From assembly GCF_025821625.1 (NCBI RefSeq), contig NZ_JACKSH010000134.1, positions 1-38,374 of the forward strand: a DNA stretch of 38,374 nucleotides, in the 5' to 3' direction. The position numbers and the translations under genes are program-made. A model generated the notes under the pieces. That model ran no database searches. It saw only the letters and a list, made by a program, of their open reading frames with translations, and was not told where the DNA came from. The stretch is from Mycolicibacterium pyrenivorans. GTDB lineage: Bacteria; Actinomycetota; Actinomycetes; Mycobacteriales; Mycobacteriaceae. This document shows, one piece after another, positions 1 to 8,615 of this stretch; position 1 is the stretch's first letter; each line of letters starts with the position of its first letter.

Positions 1-254
1 CCTCATCTGCGCAATAACACGCCGAGAACGCTTGAGTCTCAACCAAAAGAACCGCTGAACAGCGAAAAGGCACCCACTAGAACACTAGGAGCGCCACACG
101 TGTTCGAGGAGTCGCCGGACGGCGGCGCGGTCGAGTAAGGCCCTTCGCCTTGGGCCGATGCATAGGTTTCGCGGCAGTGACGCTAGCGGCCTCTCGCGGA
201 AAGTTCTTGTCCAGTCGCAAATGTAGCCGGTTTGGTTCGCTCTAGCGTAAGGAC

Positions 255-743
255 ATGACAACGTCCGACCAAGCCGACCAAGCCGACCAAGCCGACCAAG
301 CCGACCAAGCATCATCCATCCCCACGCCCCGCAAGATGCTTTGTGTCGTATACGCCGCTATCGCTGTCGCCGCGCTCATCACGACGGGGAGTCAGAATGT
401 GGCGTACTTCGCCGAGCCGGCCGGGTACCTGCTCGACTTCACAAACGACTTGAAGGTGACGCCGGCCTCTCGCTTGTTCACGGCGGACGTGCTGCTGCTC
501 GGCCTCGCGGTCGCGATTCTGATGGTTGTCGAAGCCAGGAAGCACGGTGTCAAGTTCGTTTGGCTCTACATTGCGGGCGGATTCGCCATCGCGCTCAGCG
601 TCACCTTTCCCCTGTTCCTGATCGCCCGCGAATTGCGCATGGGCTCATCAGAAGCGCCACGTCTTCGTACGACAGACACGATCCTGCTCGCGGTTGTCGC
701 CGCGTTGGTCGTGGGCCTGACCATCTGGGTATGCGTGGGCTGA
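255..743 (+). CDS. DUF2834-type integral membrane protein
   Basis: A 162-residue protein with a short hydrophilic N-terminus followed by four hydrophobic segments at about residues 28-47, 73-92, 101-122 and 140-160. The middle part, with its [15 protein letters not shown] and [16 protein letters not shown] stretches, resembles the DUF2834 family common in actinobacteria; this is family recognition by eye and the function is unknown. The start ATG has AAGG about 4 nt upstream. Residues 5-19 are a QAD tripeptide run produced by a 9-bp tandem repeat just after the start codon, so the N-terminus may vary in length between strains. It lies 43 bp upstream of the HIT gene on the same strand. Confidence 0.7.
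   Translation: MTTSDQADQADQADQADQASSIPTPRKMLCVVYAAIAVAALITTGSQNVAYFAEPAGYLLDFTNDLKVTPASRLFTADVLLLGLAVAILMVVEARKHGVKFVWLYIAGGFAIALSVTFPLFLIARELRMGSSEAPRLRTTDTILLAVVAALVVGLTIWVCVG
265..309 (+). repeat. 9-bp tandem repeat, five exact units
   Basis: Five consecutive perfect copies of CCGACCAAG run from 265 to 309. They lie inside the coding sequence beginning at 255 and encode repeated Asp-Gln-Ala. The unit length is a multiple of three, so copy-number change keeps the frame. On the other strand the repeat makes a spurious Gly-Arg-Leu ORF. Confidence 0.9.
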
Positions 744-786
744 GCCGCCATTCAGACCCACCACCCTTCTGAGTAGCGTGGGCGGC

Positions 787-1191
787 ATGGCGACCGTCTT
801 CACGAAAATCATCAACGGGGAGATCCCCGGCAGATTCGTCTACCAGGACGACGACATCGTGGCGTTCTTGACGATCGAGCCGATGACGCAGGGCCACACG
901 CTGGTCGTGCCACGGGCCGAGATCGACCAGTGGCAGAACCTGGAGCCCGCCGTGTTCGGCCGAGTCATGGAGGTCTCACAGCTCATCGGCAAAGCGGTCT
1001 GCAAGGCCTTCGACGCCGACCGCGCCGGAGTGATCATCGCCGGCCTCGAGGTGCCCCACCTCCACGTGCACGTCTTCCCGGCACGCGACCTGGCTGACTT
1101 CGGCTTCGCCAACGTCGACCGCAACCCGTCACCGGAGTCGCTCGACGAGGCCCAGACGAAGATCAAGGCTGCGCTGGCGGAGCTGCGCTGA
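787..1191 (+). CDS. HIT-family nucleotide hydrolase (Rv0759c-like)
   Basis: A 134-residue histidine-triad protein. The N-terminus ([20 protein letters not shown]) and the C-terminal active-site motif HLHVHVF at about residues 96-102 are standard for HIT hydrolases that act on nucleoside phosphoramidates or AMP-linked substrates in the cytoplasm. The ATG at 787 is preferred because the family begins right there; an in-frame GTG at 778 is an alternative, and neither has a strong ribosome site. The 3' end overlaps the 3' end of phoR by 29 bp on the opposite strand. M. tuberculosis has the same convergent HIT/phoR arrangement. Family assignment is firm; the substrate is unknown. Confidence 0.9.
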   Translation: MATVFTKIINGEIPGRFVYQDDDIVAFLTIEPMTQGHTLVVPRAEIDQWQNLEPAVFGRVMEVSQLIGKAVCKAFDADRAGVIIAGLEVPHLHVHVFPARDLADFGFANVDRNPSPESLDEAQTKIKAALAELR

Positions 1192-2620
1192 CCGGCATCG
1201 CTGCGTCGGCGTAGCGCGGCAGGGTGACCCGGAAGCGACTTCCGTACCCGGGTGCGGTGGTCACGCTGACCTTGCCACCGTGGGCGTGCACCAGCGAGTC
1301 GACGATCGACAGGCCCAAACCGGTGCCGCCGCTGGCACGCGTCCGCGACGAGTCAGCCCGGTAGAAGCGCTCGAAGATGCGTTGCGCGTCGTCTGGCCGC
1401 ATGCCCGGACCCTCGTCGCACACCTCGAGAACAGTGGCGTCGGCCTCGGTTCCCACCCGCACGATGACCCCGGCGGTCTCCGGGGTGTGCTGCAGGGCAT
1501 TGGCCACCAGGTTGCTCAGCACCTGACGAAGCCTGGCCTCGTCGCCCAGAACCTCAGGGGTGCCGGGCCCGTCGAAAACCTCCATGCGGATGCTGCGCTG
1601 CGGCGCGATCGACTGAGCGTCGTGCACCGCGTCGGCGGCCAGGGCCAGCAGATCCACCCGATGCTGCTCCAGCGGTCGATGCGCGTCGAGCCGGGCCAGC
1701 AGCAGCAGGTCCTCGACGAGCAAACCCATTCTGCGCGACTCACTTTCGATGCGGTTCATCAGCATCTCGACATCACGGGCGGCACCTTGGCGGTACAGCT
1801 CGGCGAAGCCACGAATCGTCGTCAGCGGAGTCCGTAGCTCGTGGCTGGCGTCGGTGATGAAGCGGCGCATCCGGTCCTCGGAGGTGCGGGCCTGCTCTGC
1901 CGACAGTTCCGACGACGCCATCGCACGCTGGATCTGCGCCAGCATTCCGTTGAGCGCCGACGACAGTCGTCCGACCTCGGTTCTCGGGTCCCGTTGCGGT
2001 ACGCGGCGGTCAAGCTGTCCCGCCGCGATCGCGGCCGCCGTCTGCTCGACCTCCGCCAGCGGCCTCAGGCTGCGGTGCACGACGGCATAACCGGCAACCC
2101 CGAGCACCAACAGGACCGCGGCGCCGATCCCGGCCTGCGCATATACCAGCGACCGCATCGTCGACTTCACGTCAGACAGGTCGATGGCCACCGTGGTGAG
2201 CTCACCGTGCAACCCGCGCACCGTCATCGCGCGCCATTGGACGTCGGAGTGGTCGACCGACCCGACGGTGACCGGCACGGGTCCGACGTTGTTGTCGGCG
2301 GGCAACGCAGGCTCGGCGACGCGGTCGTTGACCGCCATCCAGATGTGTCCGTCCGGGTCGATGCCGCGGACATAGAAATCCGAGGGGGGACGCGCCGGGT
2401 TGGGGTCTTCGATCGGGGTGACGGGCAGTCGCCGGGGAACCTGCGCCCAGCCCCTGGAAGCATCGAGCAAGGTGTCGTCGACACGGTTCATCAGGCTGTG
2501 CTGCAGGATCGTCGTCACCGCGATGCCCGATGCCAGCAGCCCGCAGGCCACGAGCACCAACGTGGCCGCCACCAGCCCCACCCGGAGCGGGACACCACCG
2601 CGTCTGATCAGACCCGTCAC
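1163..2620 (-). CDS. phoR: Sensor histidine kinase PhoR
   Basis: A 485-residue membrane sensor kinase, partner of PhoP. Order of parts: TM1 at about 13-37, extracytoplasmic domain to about 158, TM2 at 159-181, HAMP region 182-234, dimerisation helix with the phosphoacceptor motif [10 protein letters not shown] (His260), then the ATPase domain with [11 protein letters not shown] (N box), DEGPGM (G1) and [10 protein letters not shown] (G2). All catalytic motifs are present. The start is a GTG directly after an AGGGGT stretch. It lies 69 bp downstream of phoP with a direct repeat between them, and both are probably cotranscribed. In mycobacteria PhoPR controls acid response, sulfolipid and other lipid genes and virulence-associated secretion; this is known of the family and not shown by the window. 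Confidence 0.93.
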   Translation of the reverse strand: MTGLIRRGGVPLRVGLVAATLVLVACGLLASGIAVTTILQHSLMNRVDDTLLDASRGWAQVPRRLPVTPIEDPNPARPPSDFYVRGIDPDGHIWMAVNDRVAEPALPADNNVGPVPVTVGSVDHSDVQWRAMTVRGLHGELTTVAIDLSDVKSTMRSLVYAQAGIGAAVLLVLGVAGYAVVHRSLRPLAEVEQTAAAIAAGQLDRRVPQRDPRTEVGRLSSALNGMLAQIQRAMASSELSAEQARTSEDRMRRFITDASHELRTPLTTIRGFAELYRQGAARDVEMLMNRIESESRRMGLLVEDLLLLARLDAHRPLEQHRVDLLALAADAVHDAQSIAPQRSIRMEVFDGPGTPEVLGDEARLRQVLSNLVANALQHTPETAGVIVRVGTEADATVLEVCDEGPGMRPDDAQRIFERFYRADSSRTRASGGTGLGLSIVDSLVHAHGGKVSVTTAPGYGSRFRVTLPRYADAAMPVSAAPPAQP

Positions 2621-2628
2621 ACCCCTAT

Positions 2629-2696
2629 TGTCGACTCTTCGCGCGAGGGCTACTCATCGCAACTGTCGGCTCTTCGCGCAAGCGCTCACTCATCGC
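2629..2696. repeat. Imperfect direct repeat between phoP and phoR
   Basis: Two copies of a 32-33 bp unit lie at 2629-2660 and 2664-2696. By eye they agree at 29 of 33 columns, with one single-base gap. Both contain CTCTTCGCGC and end in ACTCATCGC. The right copy includes the phoP stop codon and the left copy ends 8 bp before the phoR start codon, so the repeat fills the intercistronic gap. It could affect coupling or mRNA processing, or be a small dispersed mycobacterial repeat. Confidence 0.75.
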
Positions 2697-3400
2697 GGCT
2701 CCCGCAGGACGTAACCGACCCCACGCAAGGTGTGCAGCAGCCGCTTGTCACCGGTGTCGATCTTGCGGCGCAGGTAGGAGACGTACGACTCGACGACGTT
2801 CACGTCACCGCCGAAGTCGTAGCGCCACACGTGATCGAGGATCTTCGGCTTGGACAGCACCGTGCCTGCGTTGATGATGAAGTACCGCAGCAGCGTGAAC
2901 TCGGTCGGGGACAGCGGAACGGGCTCGCCCGCCTTCCACACCTCGTGGGTGTCCTCGTCGAGTTCGATGTCGGCGAACGTCAACCGTGAGGTGCGGGGCT
3001 CCTCGGGGCCACGACCGCTCCGGCGCAGTATCACCCGCAGCCGGGCAACCACCTCTTCGAGGCTGAACGGTTTGGTCACGTAGTCGTCGCCGCCCAACGT
3101 CAGACCCGCGATCTTGTCCTGCAGGCTGTCGCGTGCGGTCAGGAACAGAGCCGGGGCGTCGATGCCGTCGGCGCGCAGCCTCCGCAGCAGCCCGAAGCCG
3201 TCCATGCCGGGCATCATGACGTCGAGGATGATCGCGTCAGGTCGCACTTCACGCGCCTTGTCGAGGGCAGCGGCGCCGTTGGACGCGGTGTGCACCTCGA
3301 AACCCTGGAATTTCAAGCTCACGGACAGAAGTTCGACGATGTTGGCCTCATCGTCGACCACCAGGACCCGCGCCTCGGGAACGCTTTCCGGAATCGGCAT
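2690..3400 (-). CDS. phoP: Response regulator PhoP
   Basis: An OmpR/PhoB-type regulator of about 236 residues. The receiver domain holds the acidic pair DD at 16-17, phosphoacceptor Asp60 (in ILDVMMPGMDGFG), Thr88 and Lys110. The winged-helix DNA-binding domain runs from about 135 to the end, with SPTEFTLLRYF and SYVSYLRRKIDTG. From EARVLVVDDEAN onward the sequence is almost identical to M. tuberculosis PhoP as I recall it. I chose the ATG at 3400 because GAGGA lies 8 nt upstream; an ATG at 3406 and a TTG at 3415 are in frame but too close to that site. A PhoP-box-like direct repeat lies about 50 bp upstream, suggesting autoregulation. The gene is divergent from the plus-strand gene at 3502. 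Confidence 0.95.
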   Translation of the reverse strand: MPIPESVPEARVLVVDDEANIVELLSVSLKFQGFEVHTASNGAAALDKAREVRPDAIILDVMMPGMDGFGLLRRLRADGIDAPALFLTARDSLQDKIAGLTLGGDDYVTKPFSLEEVVARLRVILRRSGRGPEEPRTSRLTFADIELDEDTHEVWKAGEPVPLSPTEFTLLRYFIINAGTVLSKPKILDHVWRYDFGGDVNVVESYVSYLRRKIDTGDKRLLHTLRGVGYVLREPR

Positions 3401-3451
3401 CGCCATGTTCCTCAATGTCCACCCATTCGCTGGGAAAAACGCTGCGCACTA

Positions 3452-3469
3452 GCTGTGCGCTTCCTGTGA
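3452..3469 (-). promoter_or_regulatory. PhoP-box-like direct repeat upstream of phoP
   Basis: On the minus strand the sequence reads TCACAGG, four bases, then GCACAGC. The published mycobacterial PhoP site is two 7-bp direct repeats of TCACAGC separated by 4 bp; here each half differs at one position and the spacing is exact. It lies 52-69 bp upstream of the chosen phoP start and about 33 bp from the divergent gene at 3502, so PhoP could control both. Confidence 0.65.
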
Positions 3470-3501
3470 GTTCGATGTTGCCCTGTCCATAGACTGGGCG
3501 G

Positions 3502-4236
3502 ATGAACTTCGGGAAAGCCCTGGCGGATCTCGCCTTCGCACCCGTGCGCGTCGGCTTGGCCGTCGCCGACGCGGGCATCGGTGTGGCCAGAGGCACCATC
3601 GACGTCGCCTACCGCTCGCTGGGCGAATCCCCGGAAGGCGGCAAGCCGGGAACGCCCACCTTCGCGCAGTTGCTCGGGATCGACGACGCCGTGGAGCGGG
3701 CCAACCGGCTGGCCCGGCTGATGGACGAGGACCAGCCGCTGGGACGCGCCCTGGCGCCGGACGGCGCGCTGGACAGGCTGCTGAAACCCGGCGGTGTGGT
3801 GGACCGGCTCACCGCGTCCGGCGGTGCGCTGGATCGACTCACCCAGGACGACGGCGGCCTCATGCGCGCGATCGAACCCGGCGGGCTGGTCGACCAGCTG
3901 CTGGCCGAGGACGGCCTGGTCGATCGGTTGTTGGCCGAGGACGGCGTGGCAGACCGGCTGTTCGCCGAGGGCGGCGTCGTCGACACGCTCACGGCTCGCA
4001 ACGGTCCGCTCGAGCAGCTGGCGACCGTCGCGGACACGTTGAACCGTCTCGCACCGGGGCTCGAGGCGCTGGAGCCGACGATCGAGGCGCTGCGGGAGGC
4101 GGTGATCGTGCTCAGTCAGGTGGTCAACCCGCTCAGCAACATCGCCGACCGGATTCCGTTTCCCGGACGTCGCACGTGGAGCCGTGCGACCAATCGCCCG
4201 GTGACGCCGCCACGGGCTTTCGACGTCGACGAGTGA
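3502..4236 (+). CDS. Conserved hypothetical protein with decapeptide repeats
   Basis: A 244-residue protein with no domain I can name. Residues 1-40 are mildly hydrophobic (FGKALADLAFAPVRVGLAVADAGIGVA) with no clear signal peptide. Residues 79-170 are about nine units of exactly ten residues with the pattern xDRLxxxGG[AVL], for example VDRLLAEDGV and ADRLFAEGGV. The C-terminal part (175-215) is rich in Leu and Val and predicted helical, and the last 25 residues are basic and Pro-rich. The repeats suggest an elongated or solenoid scaffold, which is inference. It is divergent from phoP, with the PhoP box between them, so it may belong to the PhoP regulon. Confidence 0.75.
   Translation: MNFGKALADLAFAPVRVGLAVADAGIGVARGTIDVAYRSLGESPEGGKPGTPTFAQLLGIDDAVERANRLARLMDEDQPLGRALAPDGALDRLLKPGGVVDRLTASGGALDRLTQDDGGLMRAIEPGGLVDQLLAEDGLVDRLLAEDGVADRLFAEGGVVDTLTARNGPLEQLATVADTLNRLAPGLEALEPTIEALREAVIVLSQVVNPLSNIADRIPFPGRRTWSRATNRPVTPPRAFDVDE
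3736..4011 (+). repeat. 30-bp in-frame repeat array coding decapeptides
   Basis: About nine diverged 30-bp units encode the ten-residue motif of the protein starting at 3502. The phase never slips: the Leu/Val-Asp-Arg/Gln-Leu block recurs at residues 90, 100, 110, 120, 130, 140, 150, 160 and 170. Units such as those around 3895-3960 are closer to each other at DNA level, suggesting recent duplication. Confidence 0.8.
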
Positions 4237-4363
4237 ATGACCGTGGTACGACGTGCGGCCACAAGACTCCGGTCTCGAGCCAGGCTTCCAGGAAGCGGTG
4301 ACGGTGCGACTGCCGGCATGCGTTCGTGCAGAAGGCGACCCCCGCTTTCAGGACCGACGAGTT

Positions 4364-4439
4364 TGGAGCCGCGTGAGAGACTCGAACTCTCGACATCCGC
4401 TTTACAAGAGCGACGCTCTACCAACTGAGCTAACGCGGC
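4364..4439 (-). tRNA. tRNA-Thr (anticodon TGT), CCA encoded
   Basis: The minus strand from 4439 folds as a cloverleaf. The acceptor stem GCCGCGT pairs with ACGCGGC. The D arm is GCTCAGTTGGTAGAGC. The anticodon arm has loop CTTGTAA with anticodon TGT, reading ACA. The T arm contains GTTCGAGTC. The discriminator base is U, and CCA is encoded at 4366-4364. It stands alone between the decapeptide-repeat gene and the FHA-HTH gene. Confidence 0.95.
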
Positions 4440-4636
4440 CGGGCGGCTCCATGAGCCATCAACGATCCTACTGCTTGGGTGATCGTCGCAGCAGTAAGGG
4501 TTACAGGATTCTCCACGCGGCGACGAACCCAGTGGCCGATGCCACGGAAAGATGTTTCGGCGTCGAGGTCCGGATTTCGAATCCGTTTGCAGTGCAGACC
4601 ATTACGACGCCTTTGGCGCGTGCTTGCGGAGTGCGG

Positions 4637-5263
4637 TCATCCTTCCTGATTGCCGCTGTCGCGCAGCATGGCGAGGGTGACAGCCCCACGCCGGATGGCC
4701 TCGTTGGCCAGACGGACCCGGCGCTCTCCCTCCGCGGGGATGGCGAACTTGTCATACAAGTTCTGTAAGTGCTGTTTGACGGCTGCCTCGGTGACGAATA
4801 GGTCCTGGGCCATCTGACGGACCGACGCAGGCGCTGGAAATGGGTCGTCGGAAACCAGCGGGCGGCACAGGACCACCAAGACCTCGAGTTCGCGCCGGGT
4901 CAACTGCGGCGGGGGCTCGGTTGGGGCGGCAGCAAACGTTTCCTCACCGGCAGCTGTTTGGTCGCCTTCCTTCGCTTCCCAGAAGATCAACCGTGAATTG
5001 CCGACTCGCAACTCGTCCCCGGAACGCAGGACCCGCTCGGCGGAGATCTTTTCCCCATTGAGATAGGTGCCATTACGACTCCCCACATCCCGTACCGACC
5101 AGGCGAACCCGAGGTTGTCGAGCACGGCATGCAAGCGTGAGACGGTCGAATCGTGCTCGAGCGACACGCTATTGGTTGACGCCTTGCCGACCGTCACTCG
5201 TGGTCCGCTCAGTGTGATCAGTTCCCGTCCGGACGGCTTCCGGATTTCCAGATGGGAAGGCAT
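4637..5263 (-). CDS. FHA-domain protein with C-terminal HTH
   Basis: A 208-residue cytoplasmic protein. An N-terminal FHA domain (about 1-97) carries the phosphothreonine-binding signature residues: Gly26, STVSRLH at 40-45 and GSRNGTYLNG at 61-70. A Pro/Ala linker (about 98-119) leads to a LuxR/sigma-region-4-like helix-turn-helix at about 120-195 (LTRRELEVLVVLCRP, then VRQMAQDLFVTEAAVKQHLQNLYDKF). This architecture suits a transcription factor whose activity depends on binding a phosphothreonine peptide. Its divergent neighbour is a Ser/Thr kinase 152 bp away, which is the obvious partner. The target genes are unknown. Confidence 0.85.
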   Translation of the reverse strand: MPSHLEIRKPSGRELITLSGPRVTVGKASTNSVSLEHDSTVSRLHAVLDNLGFAWSVRDVGSRNGTYLNGEKISAERVLRSGDELRVGNSRLIFWEAKEGDQTAAGEETFAAAPTEPPPQLTRRELEVLVVLCRPLVSDDPFPAPASVRQMAQDLFVTEAAVKQHLQNLYDKFAIPAEGERRVRLANEAIRRGAVTLAMLRDSGNQEG

Positions 5264-5415
5264 ACAAATAGCCTATTGCGTTGGGGGGTCTTCGCACCTG
5301 TGAGTCAGCGTGTGAACCTCGATTTCCGATGGTCGTCGACGAAGGATTGCACTTCAGAACTCCAGGCTGGTGGTGCCGCAGCCGTTACGATCGAGGTGAC
5401 CTGAACGAGGTTTTC

Positions 5416-7377
5416 ATGTCAGATCCGACTGCCGACTACCCCGCCGAGCTCACTCAGACTCAAGCGGCGGCCGAAACTGTCGACGACACCGCGAACAGCG
5501 CCGGAACACTCGAATCAGCGTTTTCCATCACGAACCCATGCGACCGCCTCACCCAGATCGAGGTCGGCCAGCGGCACGACGACTTCGATCTGCTCGTCGA
5601 ACTCGGCAGCGGCGTATTCGCGCGGGTCTTTCTGGCCCGGCAACGGTCGCTGCAACGACTAGTGGCAGTCAAGATCTCCGAGAATCGCGGCAACGAACCA
5701 CAAACCCTCGCCCAGCTTGATCACGATTACATCGTCCGCGTCTTCGACCAGCGGATTCTCCGCGATCGAGACTGGCGGCTGCTGTACATGCAGTATCTGC
5801 CCGGCGGAACGCTGCTCGACCTCGTTCAAGCCATTCGCCGCGCGGGGCGGCCACCCGACTCCGGTCGGGCGTTGCTCGACGCGGTGGACAACGCTCTGGA
5901 GTCGCGCGGCGAGATCCGGCCCACCGAATCGTCGACCCGCGCTGAGCTCGAGAGCCTTTCCTGGCCCGAGACCGTCGCGTGGCTGGGGAAGCGGCTTGCC
6001 GAGGCGTTGCACTATGCGACGTCGCGGGGTGTCCTGCACCGCGACATCAAGCCGGCGAACGTACTGCTCGCACCCGACGGCACCCCCAAACTCGCGGACT
6101 TCAACATCAGCTTCGCCCGCAATGTTTCCGGCGCAAGCCCATTCGCCTATTTCGGCGGGTCCCTGTCGTATATGTCTCCCGAGCAGCTCATGGCCTGTCG
6201 GCCCGGGCACATGCAAGATGCGGCGAACCTCGACACCCGCAGCGATGTCTACTCGCTCGCGGTCATGCTGTGGGAACTGCTGACCGGTCTGAAGCCGTTC
6301 GATGATTCTGCGGCAGAAGCTGCTCGGGCGCGCTCGGGCGGGTCGGTCGCCGACGCCACCGCGCTCGAACTGATGCTGGTCACCCGCCGGCAAGGGGTTT
6401 CGGCTGCGGCACTCGACGCGCTACCCGCGGACTGTCCTGCCGCGCTGCGAAGAGTTCTGCTGAAGGCGCTGAGCGCCGAGCGTGATCAGCGCTGGGCCTC
6501 GGGCGCGGAACTCGCCGAGCAACTGCAGTTGTGTCTTGATCCGCACGCTCGTGACCTCGTGGATCCGCCTTCACAAAGTTGGCGGCTGAGGCTGCGGCCG
6601 TTCTTTCTGCCGATTGCGCTCCTGGCCGGCATGATTCCCAATCTGCTGGCCGCCGCATACAACATCCAGCACAATCAGCTGCTAATCGTCAGCAGGCTTT
6701 CCGAGCCGGCTCAGGAACGGTTCATGCTGGTGACCATTCTGCTGAACCTGAGTGTCTGGCCGCTGGCCGTTGCGGTGCTGATCTACTGGTGTCGTCACGT
6801 CATCCTGGTTCCGCGGCGCGTGCGACGTGGGCTGGCACCGCCCGCAGAAGCCTTGGCCCGAGCGCGTCACGACTGTCTCGTCGTCAGTGACCGGGTGGTG
6901 TTCGTGGTGTTCAGCTGTTGGGTGGTAGCCGGGCTCACATTCGCGCTGACGTTGCAGTTCGTCGCGGGTGGAATCCCTGGTAGATCTGCGATCCACTTCG
7001 TCGGGTCCCTGGCGGTGTGCGGCGCAATTGCGCTCGCGTATCCGTTCTTTCTATTGACGTTCTACATCGTGCGCAGCGTCTATCCGGAACTGGTCGCACA
7101 CGGACAGACGAATCCGGGAGAGGCCGAACAGCTGCGGGCACTCAGTCGTCGACTGTCGCGTTACCTGGCGATCGCGGCCTCAGTGCCGTTGATCGGCATT
7201 GTGGCCGTGAGCTTCCTGACCGCTTCCGAGATCGCCGAAGTCATCGTGCCGATCAGGGTGCTGTGCCTCGGTGGAATCGCCGGGTTCGCCCTCGCGTACT
7301 GGCTGTCACGACAGACCGAATCCGACATTCAGGCCCTCGAGCGGGTGATCCGCAGTCGAGCGCCACACGATCCCTGA
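5416..7377 (+). CDS. Membrane Ser/Thr protein kinase with DFN motif
   Basis: A 653-residue kinase. The kinase domain is at about 58-385: glycine loop GSGVFARV (64-71), ATP-binding Lys86, catalytic HRDIKPAN (208-215), a metal-binding motif reading DFN (228-230) instead of DFG, and GGSLSYMSPEQ as activation/P+1 loop. The C-terminal half has six predicted membrane helices at about 401-425, 438-462, 487-512, 523-550, 574-597 and 607-628, with no obvious extracellular sensor domain. I chose the ATG at 5416, which has GAGG 5 nt upstream; an in-frame upstream start at 5281 is unlikely. The FHA-HTH gene is divergent. Its 3' end overlaps the convergent ATP-grasp gene by 49 bp, marking the island edge. 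Confidence 0.88.
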   Translation: MSDPTADYPAELTQTQAAAETVDDTANSAGTLESAFSITNPCDRLTQIEVGQRHDDFDLLVELGSGVFARVFLARQRSLQRLVAVKISENRGNEPQTLAQLDHDYIVRVFDQRILRDRDWRLLYMQYLPGGTLLDLVQAIRRAGRPPDSGRALLDAVDNALESRGEIRPTESSTRAELESLSWPETVAWLGKRLAEALHYATSRGVLHRDIKPANVLLAPDGTPKLADFNISFARNVSGASPFAYFGGSLSYMSPEQLMACRPGHMQDAANLDTRSDVYSLAVMLWELLTGLKPFDDSAAEAARARSGGSVADATALELMLVTRRQGVSAAALDALPADCPAALRRVLLKALSAERDQRWASGAELAEQLQLCLDPHARDLVDPPSQSWRLRLRPFFLPIALLAGMIPNLLAAAYNIQHNQLLIVSRLSEPAQERFMLVTILLNLSVWPLAVAVLIYWCRHVILVPRRVRRGLAPPAEALARARHDCLVVSDRVVFVVFSCWVVAGLTFALTLQFVAGGIPGRSAIHFVGSLAVCGAIALAYPFFLLTFYIVRSVYPELVAHGQTNPGEAEQLRALSRRLSRYLAIAASVPLIGIVAVSFLTASEIAEVIVPIRVLCLGGIAGFALAYWLSRQTESDIQALERVIRSRAPHDP

Positions 7378-8615
7378 CGTCCGACCCTCCAACCGCTGAC
7401 CGCCACCTCTACCTCGATCAGGTCGCGCACCCGGTCCGCGCGAGCCATGGCCTGAGCGGCATCGTCGGAGCCCCTGAGAATCACGAAGCCGTGCCTGGTC
7501 TTGGAGCTCACCGTCTCCGGAAGAACGTCACCGACCGAGAACGGGAAGTTGAGGGTGTGGACGAAATCCAGCGCGCGTGCCTCGTCGACGCCCGACACCG
7601 AGCGCAGAACCCCGCTGGCGAAGCTCAGGTATGCGATGTGCCCGACGGAGTCCGCCTGTCCCGCCCCTGGCGCCCGTCCTGCGAGGGCGCCGAACATCGC
7701 CTGCTTGATGTCGAAACCCTGTGCAATCTGGATGATGTCCGGGATCTTGTCCCCGCCGAGCCGGGCCTGCGACTCGACGATCCGCGGCCCGTCCGCGGTC
7801 AGGATGATCTCGGTGTGCGCCGGGCCGCACTGGTACCCGACGGCGTCGAGCAGTTCCACCGCCAGGGCGGCCACCCCGCTGGTCTCCGCCGTGGCCGGCG
7901 CGCCGAACAGGTGCCCCCGCTCCACGAAGTGTGGCAGCGGGCCGAGCAGCTTGCGGGTCACGCCGATCACGTGGTGCTCTCCGCGCACCGTCAGCGTCTC
8001 CACGCTGAACTCCGGGCCGCGCAGGTACTCCTCGACGAGCACCGGCCCGTCGTACTCGTAGGCCTCCAGCGTCTCGCCCCAGGCAGGCAGGTCGGCCGGG
8101 TCGGTGAGCAGGTAGATCCCCCGGCTGGCGGACAACGTGGTCGGCTTGACGACCACGGGCAGCGTGAAGTCCGCGAGAAGACCCGCTACGTCCGTCCAGT
8201 GCTCCGCGATGGCGAACCGGACCGAGGAGATGCCCTTGTCGCGCAGCAGCGTGCGCATGGCGAGCTTGTCGTTGAGCAGGGCGACCGACAACGGTGAGTT
8301 GACGGCCTTTCCCAGTTCGTCGGCCACCTCGTACGCGAGCATCATCGACTCCTCGCTACCGACATGCCAGACGTGGTCGGCGTCGGTGTCTTCCACCGCC
8401 GCGCGGATCGCGTCGGCATAGGCGGCGTGATCGGTGAAATCCACGACCCGGAAGCCGTCGGCGAGCGCCTCGACGTCCCGCAGATACTGGTCTGCCTGCG
8501 CGCCGAACAGCCGCTCGGCCTCGGCCGGATCCCAGATCGCGTGGATCCGGAACCCTTCGGCTTGGGCCTTCCGTATGTATGCCTGGTACGGCATCACCAT
8601 CACCAAGTTCGTCAC
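7329..8615 (-). CDS. ATP-grasp ligase (last gene of operon 1)
   Basis: A 428-residue carboxylate-amine/thiol ligase of the ATP-grasp superfamily. It has a preATP-grasp region (1-110), then PVVVKPTTLSASRGIYL (about 153-169), VLVEEYLRGPEFSVE (192-206) with nucleotide-binding acids, and a metal-binding segment IVESQARLGGDKIPD near 285. A biotin-carboxylase-like C-terminal part follows, with PETVSSKTRHGFVIL near 366. The GTG start has AGGAG 6 nt upstream and overlaps the previous gene's stop as GTGA. The substrate is unknown; members join amino acids or other carboxylates through an acyl phosphate. A short DNA stretch of this gene (7486-7525) recurs in front of the MFS gene at 28701-28740. Confidence 0.85.
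   Translation of the reverse strand: MTNLVMVMPYQAYIRKAQAEGFRIHAIWDPAEAERLFGAQADQYLRDVEALADGFRVVDFTDHAAYADAIRAAVEDTDADHVWHVGSEESMMLAYEVADELGKAVNSPLSVALLNDKLAMRTLLRDKGISSVRFAIAEHWTDVAGLLADFTLPVVVKPTTLSASRGIYLLTDPADLPAWGETLEAYEYDGPVLVEEYLRGPEFSVETLTVRGEHHVIGVTRKLLGPLPHFVERGHLFGAPATAETSGVAALAVELLDAVGYQCGPAHTEIILTADGPRIVESQARLGGDKIPDIIQIAQGFDIKQAMFGALAGRAPGAGQADSVGHIAYLSFASGVLRSVSGVDEARALDFVHTLNFPFSVGDVLPETVSSKTRHGFVILRGSDDAAQAMARADRVRDLIEVEVAVSGWRVGRQGSCGARLRITRSRA

Noticed and set aside
4133..4396. Minus-strand ORF with FCTNACRQSHRHRFLEAW, resembling a Cys-containing small protein.
   Set aside because: Its N-terminus is encoded by the tRNA-Thr gene, it overlaps the 3' end of the decapeptide-repeat gene, and no internal start has a ribosome site. 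At most it is a remnant.
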